A stretch of DNA of 64,000 nt. Origin: Acanthochromis polyacanthus (taxonomy: Eukaryota > Chordata > Actinopteri > Pomacentridae). The notes beneath the pieces are model-generated. The model worked only from the letters and a program-made list of their open reading frames with translations, was not told the origin of the DNA and searched no databases. Shown piece after piece: positions 10,960 through 21,265 of this stretch. The stretch is from NCBI RefSeq assembly GCF_021347895.1, contig NC_067129.1, positions 31,905,690 through 31,969,689 of the forward strand, written 5' to 3'. A program made the translations under genes and the position numbers. Position 1 is the stretch's first letter. Every line of letters begins with the position of its first letter.

Positions 10960-11251
10960 TGTGACCAGCAAAATGTGTCTGACTGTGAAGTGGGGAACAT
11001 CTCCATTGTATTGAAGAGCTTGAGCTGCTTTTTTCCAGTTGAAACACATTTTGTCCCCAGATGTCAGATGATCTGTTGTGGGCGTGTTCACTTCAAGTTT
11101 CACTTCCGTTTTGGGGGGACGGCTCATGTTCAATTCTGAACTGTGCTGTTGAAGATAAGACACTCCTCCCCACAGCAGCATATTGTCGGTACATGTTGCT
11201 CACAGCAGAGACTTTATATTTGTCTTTTTGATCAACATCCTCATCTGAACA
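10960..11251 (+). promoter_or_regulatory. 5' flank of gene copy 1, conserved among copies
   Basis: This stretch is shared with 42600-42880 (copy 3) and 43540-43829 (copy 4), and its start also with 27060-27103 (copy 2). Shared items in order are a GAACATCT...ATTGTATT segment, GTGTTCACTT(T/C)AAGTTTCA, CTCCCCACAGCAGCA, and an ACTTTATATTTGTC stretch about 45 bp before the start codon. Conservation across copies points to promoter and 5' UTR, but no transcription start can be fixed. The AAGTTTCACTTCC motif loosely resembles an interferon-response element. Confidence 0.5.
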
Positions 11252-11734
11252 ATGCAGACACGGGAGAACAGGAGAGGATATGAAGAACATTTTGTCAGCG
11301 GTCGACACATAAACCTGAATGATTTGAAGCAGGAAGCTCAACATTTGGAAAACCAGTACCTCTACAAAGAAAACATCCCAAACTCACCAAAGCCGGAGTT
11401 CCATGTGACTCGTCTGAAACACGACACAGATCAAGACGGGTTGAGTGGCATCAGGACGGACGAAGGCTTCAGGGTTCCATACGAAGCCTCAGATGATCCA
11501 CATGCAGGCGTCCTGTTGTGGTGGAGTCTGGCTGTGGGCCATGAGGAGGTGAAGTCTGCTGAGAAGAGGCTCCTGCAGCAGAAATTCTCCAACCTCACAG
11601 ACGATGAGGTCGCCATGCATCCCAGCTTCCTCTATAAGTTTACCAGCTCTCCAGCCTTCTCAGAGAAGTCCAGACTGGGGTCATACCGCTTCACCTTCAA
11701 CCTGGAGGACGTACTGGAGGCCTACAGCCAGCAG
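11252..11734 (+). CDS. Copy 1 exon A: N-terminal domain of the AIG1-linked gene
   Basis: First coding exon of the best-preserved family member, 161 codons in phase 0, ending at the donor CAGCAG|GTAGGA. The protein begins MQTRENRRGYEEHF. Copies 3 and 4 start two codons earlier with ATGCCAATG, and copy 1 has lost that upstream ATG through a small deletion, so the next one is chosen. After a charged start (residues 1-45) comes FHVTRLKHDT...GL.GI...GFR, then LLWWSLAV, a helical charged part, and SRLGSYRFTFNLEDVL. I do not recognise the family. The H-T...GL..I...GF pattern loosely recalls the first strand and helix of ADP-ribosyltransferase-like folds; that is speculation. The exon is nearly identical to the one at 43830. 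Confidence 0.7.
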
Positions 11735-11761
11735 GTAGGAACTCTGGAGAATCACTTCTAA

Positions 11762-12060
11762 TACACAGTGGTGAACAAGTTCATGTATCACAGCAGTCTT
11801 TGCTTTCCAATGACTCCTTTAATTGAATTTTCTGTGATGGAATCACTGAAACATGCGGGTCTTTGTCACAAAAAAACAAACAACTATGCATTTTGGTTAT
11901 TTTATAGATTTATTAAAGATCTTCTAGAAATTTAACAAAATATTCTGGGTTGAAAACATACATAAAGTTGATGTATAATTTAATTTTAATAATTGTTATA
12001 CAAATTTACTACTTTATTAATTATGTTTGCAGGTATGTATGAAACCAAGATCAAGATTCT
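11762..12060 (+). mobile_element. Remnant of the old Tc1-like element after exon A
   Basis: Immediately after the exon A donor, TACACAGTGGTGAA and the later AATGACTCCTTT match the left end of the Tc1-like element that starts at the same place in copy 4 (44345). The insertion therefore predates the gene duplication. Here the rest has decayed or been lost, leaving no transposase. Confidence 0.55.
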
Positions 12061-13078
12061 CGCTCAAGAAAGCCCCAAAACAGCCCATGCGTAGGTTTAA
12101 AGAGTAGAAGATAGAAACAAGTCAAGTCACAGTGGACTGCACTGTCACCGTCACTACACCCTTCCACACCATTCTACCATCCCACCATCAACCCTTGCAT
12201 ACCATAATCCATGAAATAATCTACCATATTCTCATAGCAACAGCCAAATCTAGTTCAGCATCCACCCTCTCTCATTATCAGGGCTTAAAGTGAGAAAAAA
12301 TCCTGAGCCTGAACTTCTAAGTTCCAATTTATAGTGTCAATAAACGTATTCAAATGTGTTTTAAAACTCACTAAAACACAATATATATGAGATTCTATTA
12401 ATTCAGAGCAAATATGAGGTCATCTGGTGGAAATAATGGCCATTATGATCCCACTATTTTATTGTTGCTCAAATGTAAAACCTTACTGCCAAAATTCAAG
12501 GCATTTTAGAAAGTGCCCCAAGTCTGATTTTTTTTTTGTGTTGATGTTTCAATACCACATCACTATAATTGCAAAGATTTATTTTAGTGTAAAGGGGAAA
12601 AAATCATGAAAATCAAGTACATGTATTATTAAAAACTTTTAATATTTTTATCTCTTCAGTAGATTTAACAAGAACTCAAAACAACACCAACCACAACAAA
12701 ACTGCTACAAAACTGACTCAATTTAAATGTTTCTATTTTTTATCTATATTTTGGGAAGAAAAACGGTGAAAAGCAGGCTAAGAACATTCTTATTTAACTA
12801 TCTATCCATTATTGATTTCACACAACCCATACGTTCGTTCTGTTCTTACTAATAATATTTGCTTAAGATTGGATAAGAATGCATAAGGTCACAAAATCTG
12901 CTGAGAGCTATTTAATTCATTATTACAAACATCCTATATGTCCTCAAATAAAAAAGGTTCATATCACCTAAGCTACATTCAGTTTGTGCATATTTAACCC
13001 GTTAAACTTCAGTGTCCTGCCGGCGGTACACCTACTAATTTGCATAGGAATTTCAAGAATGTCCGAAGGCTGCAAACG
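12061..13078. other. Intron A-B of copy 1, no gene seen
   Basis: This is AT-rich intronic sequence. A TTTAACCCGTTAAAC palindrome-like motif lies near 12996. No protein frame, RNA gene or clear transposon ends are visible. Confidence 0.45.
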
Positions 13079-13480
13079 CGATTATACAAACACTATACGC
13101 CGATGGAAAGCTTAGATTCTCATGAATCCGCCGGTATAAACCACTTTCAGATGTGATTACCACAGCGGGTGAGAAAAACACATTTGTCCGACAAAAAACG
13201 AATATTCATCCATCCGTTCTCTGTACACGGCTTCAACGTACACAGCGCGACTCACATTTCCGGGTTCATTATTACACATAGATGAAAATATTCCACAAAA
13301 AACGGCCATAATCCAACCTTTTACATCCAGACGACACAAGCCAGTAAACTATTTTGTCCAAAACATGTCCTGAAGTCGGTATAAAATCCACGAATTGGTC
13401 GTTTTCAAGGAAATGCACCTCGCGTCCAATATTCCCTGTATTTTTTCATCATATTTTTGATTTACAAATAGAATATTAGC
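13079..13480 (-). mobile_element. Fragment of the hAT-like family
   Basis: The reverse complement matches the 3.5-3.86 kb part of the hAT-like element (from the GCGAGGTGCA segment to the CGGCGGATTCATG...AAGCTT segment), and it is very similar to 33080-33480. A minus-strand frame (13157-13339) shared with the 33 kb copy contains GWIMAVFCGIFSS. The frame is conserved between the two copies, but I cannot say whether it is coding. Confidence 0.55.
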
Positions 13481-13861
13481 GTTTTTTTTGTTGTACTGAC
13501 TTTAGGGTGATTTACAGGAAAAAAATTACACCGGACATGAGACCAGTAATGTAGTAAGTTTTACCGGACTTTTGGTACACAAATCGGATTTGACCGATGG
13601 TCCGACGTCATTGGCGCACACTGCTATAGGTGTGGAAACAGTGCCAGCTCTGACAGTATGAAAAGGGATGAAAAGTTCTTTTAGATCAGGACTTCTGGTG
13701 ACGCGAGACGGTGCTACCAACTGCTCTCGGGTTGTCGACAATAAATTCTGTTGCCTTTGAATGCTGACTTCTCTTGAGGATTCTTGATGATCTTTAAAGA
13801 CGCTTTTTGGACATTTGAACATGGTCAAGTCTTAGAATCTGGCCTCTGACTTTGTTTCTGC

Positions 13862-14385
13862 ATCAAAAACTACAGAGAGACACAAAATAACAACAAAATG
13901 CATCAGAAATAAGAACTAAAGATGCAAAATAACAACGGAAACACTGGAAGTAACCACAAAGAGACACAAAATGATAACCACAAGCCACAAAAGACAGGAT
14001 AACGAGAAAATACATAAAAACAATTAAAACAAATGCCACAAAATAACAACAAAACAGAAAATAGTTACAAAAACACACAAAACAACTACAACAGACACAA
14101 CATAACTACAAACAAAGCAAAAGGCAAAAAAAAGACAACAAATTATTTCAAAATAACAAAAACTAACATAAAACAAGAGACAAAATAATAAATGAAAAAA
14201 ATAATATAAACAAGCACAAAATAACTTCAAAACAACTCCAAATAGACACAACATAATATTGTAAAAGACACAAAATAACTAGAGACAAAACAAAAAGCAA
14301 AATTATAACAAAATGGCACCAAAAAGAGCAAAATACCAACAGAAATACAGAAAAACTCATCAAAAAGACACAAAATAACAATGGT
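13862..14385. repeat. Degenerate minisatellite, AGACACAAAATAACNACAAA type
   Basis: About 500 bp of purine/A-rich sequence is built from variants of ACAAAATAAC and AGAGACAC in roughly 15-25 bp spacing. Related arrays lie at 20598-21110, 26697-26860, 41630-41720, 41880-42140 and 43365-43520, always in introns or 5' flanks of this gene family. Cysteine/phenylalanine/valine-rich frames on the minus strand are artefacts of the repeat. Confidence 0.85.
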
Positions 14386-14444
14386 GAATCCTTCTTGTAC
14401 AGTCAGGTGTGAGTCCTCCAGTAAAATTTCTGTTGTTGTTTCAG

Positions 14445-15245
14445 TTTTGCTCTGGAGATCAGCCGGTCATGAGGGTCTACGAAACTGTCCTGTACAAACA
14501 GGAAGTGCAGCATACTGTGTTGGTCCACAGTCCAGTCCTCAGTCCAGCCAATCAGAAGCTCTTCTCTGAGTATCCTCTGCTGACTGACGACCCGAACGCC
14601 GTCTGTGTTTACAGAGATGGCCGCTTCATCTGGAGGCCGTATGCCATGAGTGAGACTCACAGGTAAGACCTACAAAGAGACAAACGGGGTCAGAACCAGG
14701 ACATGAATGGCAGTAGAATATACTGACTTTGTGGAAACTGTCTTCACTTGAGTTGTGTAGTCGATTATAATGTTCTTGTTTTTTTCTATTTGGCTTTCTC
14801 ATCAGGTATGAGCTGATGGAGATGCGTGAAAGAAACCGAATGGACGCCACCATGCGTTATTGGAAACAGTTTTATATTTGGGATAACGTCGCCATCGCCC
14901 TGCATGTGGACAAAGAGGTATCTTCACTGCTTATCCTATGTAGAAATCTCAGGCCTTTGGTGTTAAAGATGGAAGCTGATGCGCTGTTACCGATAACATC
15001 ATCAGATGCATTTAAAAATATGGGATTTCTTTAAGCTTTGTCTTGTTGTTCTGCTGTTTTTCTTTTTCAGGTGCTGGAGTTCGATGCTGATCAGCTGAGA
15101 GGGAACCTAAAGTTCTGCCACCATAGTGAACCAGCTATTGGGACTTTTGATAGTTTTGAGGAGGCTACAAACCAAGTTACAGAACTGTGGCCGGACTATG
15201 ACTCCCCACTGGAGGAGGAGTGTTCACTGGAGCAGCATTTCACAG
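14445..15245 (+). CDS. Copy 1 exons B, C and D: rest of the N-terminal region
   Basis: Three exons: B 14445-14662, C 14806-14917 and D 15071-15245, each bounded by AG and GT, with phases 0/2, 2/0 and 0/1. Exon B encodes FCSGDQPVMRVYETVLYKQE and ends FIWRPYAMSETHR. Exon C encodes a segment ending FYIWDNVAIALHVDKE. Exon D begins VLEFDADQLRGNLKFC. With exon A this gives about 329 residues of an unrecognised domain. Exon B has a 12-base insertion (VLSP) not present in copy 4. Exon C is more diverged in its middle than in copies 2 and 4. Alternative: D may be a terminal exon, but in copy 1 the nearby stop used by copies 2 and 4 has mutated and the frame would read on for 28 codons. Confidence 0.65.
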
Positions 15246-16254
15246 GTATTACAGCTGAAACTCACAGTGTTAACCCCTTAAGAATGAGAGAGAGTTTTGA
15301 TAACTGTTACAATAAGAGGTTTTTAACCTGGTAATGAGGTGAGAAGTCAAGAGCTAAGTGAACTAGGGTCAAATGTTCACAGTAAAGATTAAACTCAAAA
15401 TAGATTGGGGATTTTTATAAGTCTGTGCACATTGTCCAAAAGATTGCACAATGGGATTCCAGCGACAGTTAGAGGCTGACATCTGTTTCTCCATTTCCTG
15501 ATCAGGAGCCTGTTCTGAGCTGCAGACAGGACAGTCCAAAGCAGATAGTTTCAGTTCCTTAAAAGTGGAGGTGTCCATGCGGTCGGTGCATGGTAGAAGT
15601 GTGTGAGTTGGGAGGGGGTAGAAATGAAGCTATTGCTCAGATTAATTTAGTATGAGACCATTGCTGTGTTGATTAAGGCTGCAGTCATTGCACACGCAAA
15701 AGTTTCAGTTCACTATAAATTACACCTGATCGGGACACAAGTTGGGAGTCGTTGGGTGGTAGTCGCTCGATGCAAACCAGGGTAGAAATTTATCCCTATC
15801 ACAATCACTAATTATTTATATTTTCCCTGGTGGTAAAAAGTCAGGTTATTGTGTGCATTACATCTAAAAAAGGTTCTGTAAGGTTACTAGTCTTTGGGGC
15901 CTTGGTGGCCTATCATAAACATATCCTTGGGGTTTTTCCTAACCTCTAAACTTTAACCTAGCAACTTACCAAGGGCCAAACCCATGAAGAAAAGCTGCTG
16001 TCAACAGACGTGACTGGTAGTTAATTTGACCATTCGAAGGTGGCTACTCAGTTAAATTACCAGAGGAAGCAGGATTAGGTGTCTGGATGGAGGCAGTGAG
16101 AAGCTAGGCGAGTTTTCCTCGAATACCAGCTTAAATGTTCTTCAGAACCCATCTGGGTCAGACCCCCACTGGGCTGCTGTAACCAGACCCGTTAGACGGA
16201 GAGCTGAGGGTCCAGTGATTCTCTGAAGATTAATTATTAATTTAGTTGGTCCTA
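15246..16254. other. Start of intron D-E of copy 1, no gene seen
   Basis: I recognise no coding frame, RNA or transposon ends in this kilobase. The region that follows is a SINE and a LINE. Confidence 0.45.
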
Positions 16255-16263
16255 GGGGACTTA

Positions 16264-16614
16264 GGGCTGCACAGTGGAGTAGTGGTTAGCATCCCCGGTT
16301 CAAATCCCGTCCTGGGCCTGGGATCTTTCTGCATGGAGTGTGCATGTTCTCCCTGTGCATGCGTGGGTTTTCTCCGGGTACTCCGGCTTCCTCCCACAGT
16401 TCAAAAACATGCTGAGGTTAATTGGTTACTCTAAATTGCCCGTAGGTGTGAATGTGAGTGTGATTGTTTGTCTGTATATGTAGCCCTGTGACAGACTGGC
16501 GACCTGTCCAGGGTGTCCCCTGCCTTCACCGAGTCAGCTGGGATAGACTCCAGCACCCCCCGCGACCCTAGTGAGGATAAAGCGGTGTATAGAGAATGGA
16601 TGGATGGATGGATG
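16264..16614 (+). mobile_element. V-SINE-type SINE
   Basis: The head GGGCTGCACAGTGGAGTAGTGGTTAGCA with GGTTCAAATCCC carries pol III boxes A and B and is tRNA-like. The centre has the conserved V-SINE core (TGTGCATGTTCTCCCTGTG, CTCCGGGTACTCCGGCTTCC). The tail is a GATG repeat. The tRNA-like head lacks a stretch between boxes A and B. Near-perfect direct repeats GGGGACTTA (16255-16263) and GGGGATTTA (16615-16623) mark the target duplication. Two sister copies are on the minus strand at 24.7 and 32.1 kb. Confidence 0.85.
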
Positions 16615-17232
16615 GGGGATTTACCGGGTCTCTCCTCCCTCTACCCTTTGGGTTTTTCTCAGTTTGTTCAACTTTAATTTAGGTGATAAAATATAACTTA
16701 TTTTATTATTCATCCACTGATAAGGCAGATTTATTAGTTTTCTTTATTATTAATTCAGAGTACTCTTTGTTTAACTTTACTTAACTGTTTGTTATTTATA
16801 ATGTTGTTTAAATTGCTTTCTTTATGTGTCACATGTCAATTTTTCTTTGAGTATTTTATTTTGTTGCAATGTTTTAACAGTTTCCTTTTAAGAAATCTCA
16901 TAATTTGGTTCTTTAAGTGTTTGGCCTTTATGCATGATTCTCTTTTAACAGTTTGTATTGAATTTTTCATTAACTTCACTGTGATGCATTTTGCTTGCGG
17001 CACACATTGCAAATAACAGAAGATGGAATACAAAATTGCTGTCGCAGCATTTCTGTTACAATATCTGAAATTGTCCCGCTTTGCCCCTTCCCGTCTCACC
17101 CAAACCCACCCCATCCCTCCCTTCAGTCCCAAGGCCCAAATCCCACACCTCTGACTGTACTAAATATGAATAATCAAAGAATAATAATGATTAAAAAAAG
17201 GGAGGGGAAAAAGAAAAAAGAAGAAAAAAGAA

Positions 17233-17249
17233 AAAGAACAACAACAAAA

Positions 17250-17309
<60 letters not shown>

Positions 17310-17326
17310 TTTTGTTGTTGTTCTTT
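17233..17326. repeat. Perfect AT-cored palindrome
   Basis: Twenty-base arms AAAGAACAACAACAAAAGAC and its exact reverse complement flank about 27 AT dinucleotides, so the whole 94 bp is self-complementary. It lies in the 3' part of the L1-like element. It could extrude as a cruciform and is likely to be length-unstable. Confidence 0.9.
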
Positions 17327-17490
17327 GCTGGGAGGTGCCTGCTCTTTCCAGGAGAGAAGTATGCGGCGCCTGGCTATTAAGGAGGTGAATGCTATTATAA
17401 CATGAGCATTTTCTTTAAGTAAAGAGATCTCCTGGCTATAACCAAATGGGGCACACATGGGATTGGGGGTAATATCTATTTGAAACATGT

Positions 17491-19453
17491 TCATATATGC
17501 ACAGACCAAAATGTATTAAGTCTTGGGCGGGACCAAAACATATGTATATGATCTGCAGGTTGGCATTGACTACGAGGACATGAAGGATTTGTATTGGGGA
17601 ACATATTTGCCAGCCTTCCTCTGGTCAAGTGCACCCTCAGCACGACCTTAAGTTGTATAAGGCGATGCCTTGCACAGGGGGAGGAGGTATTTATTAGTTC
17701 AAGCACTGCCTCCCATTCATTAATTGTCATTACTCTTCCAAGGTCACTTTCCCAAAGTCTTTTGATATCTTGAAGTGAGTGAGGAACACATTTATCTCTA
17801 CTGCTATATAGGACAGAGATTAGATGTTTGCAATGTGGGGATAGTGACAAAATATGATCAGTTGTGTTGTTTGCCGGGATATTAGGAAATGTAGATTTAA
17901 TGTAGATTTAATACCTTTTGACTACCATCTCTTAAAGGTACCATCTGAAAGGGAGGGTGGGAAATTATAATTGTTTCTGATAGGGGAGAATATTGAGGCA
18001 GTCTGGAGGTTGAAATGTTTTCTAAATTGGGACCAGATTCTAACTGAGTGATAAACCACCAGATTAAGGCGAAACTGGCTAAGAGGAGGGGTTGTTGGTG
18101 CACATAAAACAGACTTTAAATCAACTGAGCTACAGGCATACTCCATTTGGACCCAGATCTCGGGGCTAATAGTTGGACTTTCATCAGTCCAGTTCAGCAT
18201 AGATTTTTTGTTGCATGACCAGTAATAGTGCATGAAATTGGGTAGTGCCAGGCCAGCAAGAGTTTTAGGTCTTTGAAGGGCACTCTTTTTGATTCTATGT
18301 GGCTTTAATTCCAGATGAAAGACAGTATGCTTTTGTCGAGAGATTTGAAAAATGACTTCCTGATCAAAATTGGAAGGTTTTGGAACAAATAGAGAAATTT
18401 TGGCAACACAATCATTTTGATCAGGTTGATTCGTCCAGTTATGGACAGCGGAAGATTTCTCCATCTTTCCATGTCTTTTTTACATTTCTCAAATAAAACA
18501 CCAAAGTTCTTAGCAAAAAGTGATGAGAATGCAGATGTGACCTCCACTCTAAGATATTTAAAGCCCTTACTGACGGTTCTGAATGGACAATGTGATGGTG
18601 ATATTTGAGTGGCTGCCTGATTGATAGGAAACATTTCAGTTTTGTCAAAGTTGATCTTGTAGCCTGACATTTTCCCAAATTGGTTTAATGTAGTGAGTAT
18701 GACAGGTATAGATGATAGAGGTTTTGCAACGTATAAAAGGATGTCATCCGCATATAGGGATATTTTATGAACAAGGTCCCCACGCTCAATGCCAGCAAAG
18801 TCCTTGGCTTGTCTAAGGGTGGCAGCCAGTGGTTCAATCGTAATAGCAAAAAGGAGGGGAGAGAGGCTACAGCCCTGGCGGGTGCCTCTACCAAGCGGGA
18901 AGTACTCAGATTGATGTCCATTTGTTATTATTGCAGCCAGGGGTAGAGAATACAGCAGTTTTACCAAAGAGATAAAGGATTCCTCAAATTTGAATTTTTT
19001 AAGTGAGGAAAATAGATATTGCCACTCGACTCGATCAAATGCTTTCTCAGCATCGAGCGATATCACCATTTCAGGAGAGTCGGATGGAGGGGAATAAATA
19101 ATATTAAAAAGTCGTCGAAGGTTCGAACTTGGGTGTCTTTTGGAGATGAAGCCCGTTTGGTCTGTTGAAATTATGTGTGAAACGACCTTTTCCAGTCTCA
19201 CTCTTAATACCTTTGATAGAATTTTGTAGTCGACATTTAACAAAGAGATAGGCCGAAAGGAGGCGCAGTAAAGCGGATCCTTACCACTTTTTGGTAAAAG
19301 TGTTATAACTGCTTTCCGAAGAGTTGGGGGGAGAATTCCCACTGACAGTGACTCATTATACATTGCTTGAAGCAGAGGGCATAGCTGATGGGCAAATTTT
19401 TTATAAAATTCAGACGTGTAACCATCTGGTCCTGGAGTTTTGCCACACTTCAA
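17491..19453 (-). pseudogene. L1-like reverse transcriptase ORF, frameshifted
   Basis: The main open part (18305-19453, 382 codons) carries reverse transcriptase motifs in order: GKTPGPDGYTSEFYKKF, LLPKSGKDP...FRPISLLN, DAEKAFDRVEW, GTRQGCSLSPLLFA and the catalytic YADD in ISLYADDILLY, then YKINFDKTE. A frameshift moves the continuing frame to 17922-18464 and another to 17491-17850, which encode the C-terminal region. Upstream linker pieces lie at 19742-20062. This is the L1/Tx1 style of RT, not the L2/Rex style found elsewhere in the window. It cannot make a full product. Confidence 0.85.
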
Positions 19454-20597
19454 GGATTTAATGGCTTCCAGAATCTCTGCCTTGGAGATTTCACTTCCTA
19501 ATATAGAATTATATTCCGCTGGAACTGATGGAAGGTTAAGTTTCTCCAGAAAGAGTCTAAGCTGTGATGAGTCGTTGTCACATTCAGAGGTGTATAGTTT
19601 ACTGTAATACTGCTTAAAAGCATTGTTTATTTCTGTATGATCTGTGAGTGTTTCCCCTGCTTGATTGTATATTTTAGGAATGAGGCGAGAGGACTGGGCT
19701 TGGCGAGATTGTTGGGCTAATAGCTTGCCGGCCTTGTCATCTTAATCGTAAATGTTAAACTGAGCTTTTGTCAGTAAGTATGTGGATCGATCTGTTGTTA
19801 GTAAGTCATATTCTGTCTGCAAACGTAATCTCTCTTTAAATAACATTGGGGAGGGTGAGACTGAGTATTGGCTGTCAATGTTGGCAATAAGTTCACAAAT
19901 TTCATTAAGTTTGGAGTCTTTTAATTTTTTTAATCTGGAGAAGTATTCAATTATCTTCCCCCGAATATAGGCTTTAAGTGTCTCCCATAGAGTGGAGTGG
20001 GAGATTTCTGCTGAGGTGTTGGTATCAAGGAAAAAACGGATTTGGGTGGAAACGTGAGACACAAATTGTTCATTTATGCATGATTCTTTGCTTGTCCTCT
20101 CATTACCTCTTGTGCGTACGTGCGCTTCTGCATATTCACCGAGCCAATTTTTCTCTGAAATAAAGCGACTTCAATCCTTTAGGAGCTGGACCGTTTGTTC
20201 CATGTCTATTTCTGAAAGCGACACCTTGCAGGTGTGTTTGTTATTTTAAGATATTCTCTACAGTGGTTAATGTGGAGTCTTAGTGTCTGAGCTGTCTCTT
20301 CTGTTTTGTGGGTGTGAGAGGTCAAAGCTGGGGTAACACATGATAAGCAAGCTCGCAACAAAGTTTATAAGAAATAACACATTCATATGTTGGATTAGGT
20401 TCATTTTGTCGTTGTATACTATATAAGTAAAACTATTGTACACATTCATACGGTTGGATTATATAATAAGTTGAGTTGTGATTATATGCTGATCAATTGG
20501 GTTATGATTGATGGAAATAGGAGACAGAATATAATAGGATACTGATTAAATGTAAAATAAGAGAATATTTCCCACAGACACCCTACCAGGGCCTATT

Positions 20598-21110
20598 GTC
20601 AGACAGAAAATAACTACAGAGAGACAAAAAATAACAAAAAGGCATCAAAAGTAACTCGTAAAAATACAAAATAAGAACAGAAAAACTTAAAGTAACTGCA
20701 AAAACACGCAAAAATAATAACCAAAAACCACAACAGACACAAAATAACAACAAAACAACCAAAATGAAAGAAACAAAACAACATAAAATAACTCCAAAAA
20801 GATTCAAAATAACTGTAAATCGACACAAAATAACTACAGAGACCAAACAAAATGCAAAATTACAACAAAATGACAAAACAGCAAAAAGACAAAATAATAA
20901 AAATATAATATTCACTACAAAGAAACACAAATAACTTTGAAAAGACACAAAATAATGACAATGATACATAAAACAACAGACGAAAAAACAAAAAGACAAA
21001 ATTGACACCAAAAACAACAAAATACCGACAAAAAGACATTAAATTGGCAGCAAAAACAACAAAATGCTGACCAAAATACAGAAAAACACACCAAAAAGAC
21101 ACAAAATGAC
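20598..21110. repeat. Degenerate minisatellite upstream of exon E1
   Basis: The same ACAAAATAAC/AGAGACAC-type degenerate array as at 13862 ends about 150 bp before exon E of copy 1. Phenylalanine/cysteine-rich frames on the minus strand are artefacts. The stretch 20231-20597 before it shows nothing recognisable. Confidence 0.85.
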
Positions 21111-21265
21111 CATGAGTCCTTCAGTAGGACCTCTGCTGCTTTTTCAAACCCCTCCACCACGATGAGGTGGCAATTTATCATGGTTGTTTCCTTAAATCTC
21201 GTAAAGACCAAGAGTTTTTTTCGGCAGTATGTTTGATGTTTTGTCTCTCTTTGTTTCTGTGCCAG

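Larger units (their letters stand above)
16942..20072 (-). mobile_element. L1-like LINE, 5'-truncated
   Basis: A perfect 15 bp target duplication, TTTATGCATGATTCT, lies at 16927-16941 and 20073-20087. The insertion is 3131 bp on the minus strand and holds a reverse transcriptase region (18305-19453) with upstream and downstream pieces. It splits an AT-rich repeat whose unbroken copy is at 2480-2960. The endonuclease domain is absent, so the element was truncated at insertion. It sits in the D-E intron of gene copy 1. Confidence 0.85.

Noticed and set aside
13863..14381. Several Cys/Phe/Val-rich minus-strand frames resembling membrane proteins
   Set aside because: They are produced by the ACAAAATAAC-type minisatellite; the hydrophobic look comes from the antisense of A-rich repeats.
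16995..17509. Frames on both strands with long Ile-Tyr runs
   Set aside because: They cross the AT palindrome and LINE untranslated sequence; there is no conserved domain.
20583..21211. Minus-strand frame of 145 codons rich in Phe and Cys
   Set aside because: Same minisatellite artefact as at 13.9 kb.
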